Assembly (NCBI GenBank): GCA_020860515.1
Contig: JAJBUG010000070.1
Location: forward strand, 1 to 64,000
DNA length: 64,000 nucleotides
Source: Bacteroidales bacterium
GTDB lineage: Bacteria > Bacteroidota > Bacteroidia > Bacteroidales > Muribaculaceae
Reading direction: 5' to 3'
Below are positions 60,710 to 64,000 of this stretch, in pieces. Position 1 is the first letter of the stretch. Every line of letters starts with the position of its first letter. A program made the translations under genes and the position numbers. The notes below the pieces were generated by a model. It ran no database searches. It worked only from the letters and a program-made list of their open reading frames with translations, and was not told the origin of the DNA.

Positions 60710-62731
60710 ATGAAAACACGCTTCACTACAATGTCATTGATCATCGGCTCGGGCCTCTATGCTTGTGCGCAGATGGGATTTTGGGTGGTAAAACCTGCCT
60801 ATGACAACATTCAACTGCTTGACAACGGCCTGCTCAAGGTCTCCGTTGACGGCAAAGTCGGCCTCCTGAGCGCCGACGGCAGTCGCGAAGTACTGCCTCT
60901 GGAAAATGATAGCATATCTCCGTTCAAGGACGGTATAGCTTTAGTGTATAATCAAAAAGCTCTCAAGGGCTCAGTTGACAGCAATGGGCGCCTCTCTGCT
61001 TTTGAGGAAGGCTACATTGCTGAAAAGGGCATCGATGGCTATGCCAATGGTTATCTGCTGGTGCGCCGCGATGGCAAGTATTATTTTCTCGACAGCCAGG
61101 GAGAAAAGAAATATGGGCCTTATCAGAATGCCGAGCCTTTCTCCGAGGGATTCGCCAAGGTATGGGCCTACACCAGCGCTGACGATCCAGAACAATCAAA
61201 TTTGATGTATCTGGAGGCTGGTCTGGGCCAAGTAGCATTCATAAATGTTGACTATCATGACGTTGCGATGCTTTCTACCGTGCACAATGGCAAGGGCCTG
61301 GTACAAGTGAAGAAAAAATTTTATATGTTCGATGGCGATACCCATAAGATGATCCCAGTGTCGGTTGACAGCACCGCCAACAAGAAATCACTAATCACTG
61401 CCACCAAAGCCGAGCTTACTCCTACACAGCAAGGCTACGAACTTGAGGCTAAGAATGGCAAATTCTTTTTCGACAAGAAATTGCGCCTTACACGCATTGA
61501 AAGGGCAGGGCACGAACCAATCGTAGAGACGTTTGAGGAAAAGCCCGAGGCTGCCTTAGCCAGCAATCTCACAGTCAATGAGAAAGAAGGCAAGTATGGC
61601 ATTAGCTATAAAGAAAAAGAAGTGCTGCTACCGCAATTTGACCAAGTAGTGGCTGTCAGTGGCGATTTGGCAGTAGTGCGCCAGAATGGGAAGAGCGGTA
61701 TTGTATCTATTAAGGATAATCCAATTAGCATACGCCTCAACAAGGGCCAGAACATCGGCTTCATGCACGAATATTACGAAACTCCGCTGACTATAACCCT
61801 CCCCGCCGGCATGCAAAGCGCACAAGTGGTAGTAGGCAGTCTGTCGCCTGATTGCGAAATTGAGAGTACCACTCGCACCGACAATGAAAATGCTGAGGGA
61901 AGCACAATAAATTACCTGTGCCGCCTGAAAATACCTGCTGGATTGGCTGATACTCTTTCATTGCATAAGTATGACTTCTGTGTGCAGTACGACGGTTTGC
62001 GTTCGTCGAACGTGGAGGTAGAGGTGCCAATGTGGTATGCGCAAGGCTACAAGGTTGACCTCACTGGCAGTGATTACCTGCTTGGCGATAATGAAATCCT
62101 GCGCGTAGAATTTGACTTAGTACATGGCGCCGAGGATGGAGCAATCGCTAACCGCTATTATAAGAACGTAGAATTGACATCAGCCACTCACAGCGGATTC
62201 GTATTGGAGAAGATAACCGAGGATCACTATGGCTTCCAGTTGGCTGGTATTCCACAGGAAAACGTGAACTTCAATGTGCGCATTACCGAAAAGGATTGCC
62301 CGCCGGTAGAATATCCATTTATGATTATATTTGATCGTCCGGCTCCTGATGCTCCCGATCAGCGCGTCGCTGCTTCGATTAAGCCCCTTGGATATGATGG
62401 TCGCCCCTTGGCAGCTCCGTTGACAGCCATTGCTGCGCAGTCAGCCCAGACCCAAGAAGTGGTTGCTGCCTCTACACCGGTGGTCGCAGCGCAGACTGCA
62501 TCGAATGTGGATCCAGGCACGGTATGGTTTGAGAGCGGTGCTAAGCAGCCAGTGCAAACCACACAGGCTGTTGCTCAGCCAGTGCAAACGCAGGCTGTTG
62601 CTCAGCCAGTGCAAACCACACAGGCTGTTGCTCAGCCAGTGCAAACCACACAGACTGCTGTTCAACCGCTTCAGCCAGTTTCACAGCAACCTGCGCATCC
62701 AGTGTCAACTCTTCGTCCGATAGGACAATAA
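60710..62731 (+). CDS. WG-repeat-like envelope protein with a C-terminal Gln/Val/Pro repeat tail
   Basis: A 673-residue protein with a signal peptide (MKTRFTTMSLIIGSGLYACAQ; the cysteine might be lipidated but the lipobox is poor). The first ~360 residues are repeated 'GLLSADG / GKYYFLDSQGEKKYGPYQNA / GKSGIVSIKDN' units like WG repeats, probably a beta-propeller. The middle (about 360-560) is beta-sandwich-like (MQSAQVVVGSLSPDCEIEST, YKVDLTGSDYLLGDNEILRV). The tail from about 612 consists of near-perfect QPVQTTQAVA units encoded by a 30-bp tandem repeat. Function unknown; likely periplasmic or surface. Confidence 0.72.
   Translation: MKTRFTTMSLIIGSGLYACAQMGFWVVKPAYDNIQLLDNGLLKVSVDGKVGLLSADGSREVLPLENDSISPFKDGIALVYNQKALKGSVDSNGRLSAFEEGYIAEKGIDGYANGYLLVRRDGKYYFLDSQGEKKYGPYQNAEPFSEGFAKVWAYTSADDPEQSNLMYLEAGLGQVAFINVDYHDVAMLSTVHNGKGLVQVKKKFYMFDGDTHKMIPVSVDSTANKKSLITATKAELTPTQQGYELEAKNGKFFFDKKLRLTRIERAGHEPIVETFEEKPEAALASNLTVNEKEGKYGISYKEKEVLLPQFDQVVAVSGDLAVVRQNGKSGIVSIKDNPISIRLNKGQNIGFMHEYYETPLTITLPAGMQSAQVVVGSLSPDCEIESTTRTDNENAEGSTINYLCRLKIPAGLADTLSLHKYDFCVQYDGLRSSNVEVEVPMWYAQGYKVDLTGSDYLLGDNEILRVEFDLVHGAEDGAIANRYYKNVELTSATHSGFVLEKITEDHYGFQLAGIPQENVNFNVRITEKDCPPVEYPFMIIFDRPAPDAPDQRVAASIKPLGYDGRPLAAPLTAIAAQSAQTQEVVAASTPVVAAQTASNVDPGTVWFESGAKQPVQTTQAVAQPVQTQAVAQPVQTTQAVAQPVQTTQTAVQPLQPVSQQPAHPVSTLRPIGQ
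62546..62662 (+). repeat. in-frame 30-bp tandem repeat in the WG-like gene
   Basis: Units start at 62546, 62576, 62603 and 62633. The second lacks one codon (27 bp) and the fourth is slightly degenerate. Every unit length is divisible by three, so copy-number change alters tail length without breaking the gene. Confidence 0.9.
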
Positions 62732-62737
62732 TCCCCC

Positions 62738-63769
62738 TTACACCGTGACTTCGCCGCATAGGGCGGTGTTGAGATAATTCCGCACGGCGGCTGGCGAAAG
62801 GCCCATGCCGAAGAGGAACATCATCTTGGTGAGAGCTGCCTCGAAGGTAATGTCGCGCCCTGGCACCACTCCTATCTCTGCCAACAGACCGGCTGCCAAA
62901 TAGCGGCTCCGCACCGACCCCGTGGGGCATTGGGTGACATTTAGTATGATCACGCCTCGGTCGAGCGTATCCTTGATGGCACTGATAAACCAGTCAGCCG
63001 TCAGCGAATTGCCTGCTCCGAATGTGCGCAGCACAATTCCCTTGATGCCTGGAGTGTTAAGCTGATGGCGAAGCACGGCCTCGCTGATGCCAGGGAATAG
63101 GTCGATACTCATCACGGCATCATCCATCCCCAAGCGTGGATTGAGTGGCGGATCAGTCACCGGATGCACAAGGGCATCGTTGTTGAATTGAATGTCGAGG
63201 CCAATCTTGGCCAGTTGTGGATAATTGTTGCTCTTGAAGGCGTTGAAGTTGTCGGCGCTGCGCTTAGTGCTGCGGTTGCCGCGCCAAAGATAATTCTCAA
63301 ATAGGATAGCCACCTCCTGCACCATAGGCTTGCCATGCTGATTGCGGGCAGCAGCTATCTGGAGTGCTGTAATCAAGTTTTCTTCACCATCGGTGCGCAC
63401 TTCGCCGATTGGAAGTTGGGAGCCCGTGATAATCACGGGCTTTCTTAGATTCTCCAGCATGAAGCTGAGGGCAGATGCAGTGTAGGCCATGGTGTCGGTG
63501 CCATGGAGCACTACGAAGCCGTCAAATCGGTCGTAGTTGTCGGCGATGGCGCGCGCAATCTCCTGCCAATGCGATATGTTCATATCGCTTGAGTCGATAG
63601 GCGGGTCAAACTGGATGTTCTCGATTTCATAATCGAGCATCTTCACCTTGGGCACATTCTCCATCAGGTGAGTGAAGTCGAACGGCTTCAGCACCTTGGT
63701 CTCGGCATCCTCAATCATGCCGATTGTGCCCCCAGTGTAAATTATCAGCAATCGTGGTTTCATGCTCAC
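62738..63769 (-). CDS. ansA: type I L-asparaginase
   Basis: A 343-residue cytosolic enzyme that hydrolyses L-asparagine to aspartate and ammonia. Both threonine motifs are present: IIYTGGTIGMIEDAETKV at the N-terminus and GFVVLHGTDTMAYTASALSF at about 82-101. GSQLPIGEVRTDGEENLITA and the C-terminal allosteric-type domain (LNVTQCPTGSVRSRYLAAGL) match the AnsA (type I) group. No signal peptide is visible, so it is not the periplasmic type II enzyme. It is convergent with the WG-like gene, 6 bp between stops, and follows the restriction fragment on the same strand. Confidence 0.94.
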   Translation of the reverse strand: MSMKPRLLIIYTGGTIGMIEDAETKVLKPFDFTHLMENVPKVKMLDYEIENIQFDPPIDSSDMNISHWQEIARAIADNYDRFDGFVVLHGTDTMAYTASALSFMLENLRKPVIITGSQLPIGEVRTDGEENLITALQIAAARNQHGKPMVQEVAILFENYLWRGNRSTKRSADNFNAFKSNNYPQLAKIGLDIQFNNDALVHPVTDPPLNPRLGMDDAVMSIDLFPGISEAVLRHQLNTPGIKGIVLRTFGAGNSLTADWFISAIKDTLDRGVIILNVTQCPTGSVRSRYLAAGLLAEIGVVPGRDITFEAALTKMMFLFGMGLSPAAVRNYLNTALCGEVTV

Positions 63770-63776
63770 AACTTGG

Positions 63777-63998
63777 TTATTCTTTCTCCATTATTTCATT
63801 TATAATGGAGATCATTTTCTTTTTATTCAGTTGAGTGTGAAATTGCACCTGGTATCCATCAATCTTCAATTGATTGAAGAATTTTTCGGCACAACTAATC
63901 TTTAATGCTTCATTGCCTCGAAGTTCGGTGAGATTTTCCACATCTTTTGTTTCTATTACAATGTTAAGAATCTTCTCACCATTCTTCTTCTTTACCAC
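63777..63998 (-). CDS. C-terminal end of a probable type III restriction endonuclease (Res) subunit, cut by the window edge
   Basis: Only the last ~73 residues are present (ILNIVIETKDVENLTELRGN EALKISCAEKFFNQLKIDGY ...). The text 'IVIETK...LRG...K..CA.KFF' is the ending typical of Res subunits of type III systems, containing the ETK of the C-terminal PD-(D/E)XK nuclease domain. The frame is open to the edge; the GTG at 63998 is just the first possible start inside the window. The rest should lie beyond 64000 on the minus strand. The stop lies 7 bp before the asparaginase start. Confidence 0.65.
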   Translation of the reverse strand: MVKKKNGEKILNIVIETKDVENLTELRGNEALKISCAEKFFNQLKIDGYQVQFHTQLNKKKMISIINEIMEKE

Positions 63999-64000
63999 AT

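Noticed and set aside
1..64000. tRNA and rRNA genes
   Set aside because: I looked for cloverleaf-like and conserved rRNA text by eye and found none. A covariance-model scan would be needed to exclude a missed tRNA.

Overview
This window comes from a gut-type member of the Bacteroidales (Bacteroidota), most likely a Muribaculaceae-, Prevotellaceae- or Bacteroidaceae-like genome. The support is two SusC/SusD outer-membrane pairs, Bacteroidota promoters of the TAnnTTTG type ahead of many genes, lipoprotein signals ending in a cysteine, DUF4831 and DUF3244 proteins, a Bacteroidota-style Rhs protein, and C-terminal tails that resemble type IX secretion sorting domains. Base composition is mixed. 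Housekeeping genes are moderate in GC, the Rhs cassette (about 44.9-51.1 kb) is visibly GC-rich, and the genes just after it (51.1-58.4 kb, and also 24.6-31.5 kb) are AT-rich.

Layout. 0-4 kb: DUF4831 protein, NAD(P)HX repair enzyme and alanine dehydrogenase. 4.2-17.4 kb: two consecutive SusC/SusD operons with surface or periplasmic lipoproteins but no glycosidase and no dedicated regulator; the second SusC is split by a 1-base frameshift. Both operons have the same ~135-bp upstream region. 17.6-24 kb: recJ-recQ, a Gly/Pro-rich secreted protein, a candidate small RNA and a LytS/LytTR two-component pair. 24-31.5 kb: a Crp-like regulator, a 53-residue gene, two large paralogous secreted proteins (the second frameshifted) around an Rpn-type nuclease, and a toxin-antitoxin pair whose toxin was cut by the duplication. 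31.7-42.5 kb: GH43 glycosidase, guanine deaminase, carA-carB, a coiled-coil membrane protein, an MgtC-like protein and a Kef-type antiporter.

42.5-58.5 kb is an accessory competition and defence island. In order it holds a TPR/LuxR-type regulator (frameshifted), DUF3244, a secreted companion protein, a ~2,000-residue Rhs polymorphic toxin (frameshifted) with a strain-specific AT-rich C-terminal domain, a membrane immunity candidate, decayed gene and transposase fragments, and a translationally coupled three-gene DUF3791/DUF3990/DUF3791-like toxin-antitoxin operon. These are followed by an ATPase-nuclease gene enclosed by two near-identical palindromes, an orphaned sorting-domain remnant, and a XamI-like type II restriction-modification pair enclosed by a perfect 53-bp direct repeat that copies the metG promoter. 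58.5-64 kb returns to core genes: metG, a WG-repeat-like protein, asparaginase and the 3' end of a probable type III restriction subunit.

Four long genes each carry exactly one single-base indel, at least three of them in homopolymers. Assembly error, slippage-based switching and true decay cannot be separated from the sequence alone. The strongest candidates for new biology are the palindrome-bounded ATPase-nuclease unit, the promoter-duplicating restriction-modification insertion, the DUF3990 operon, and the Rhs C-terminal toxin with its membrane immunity protein.
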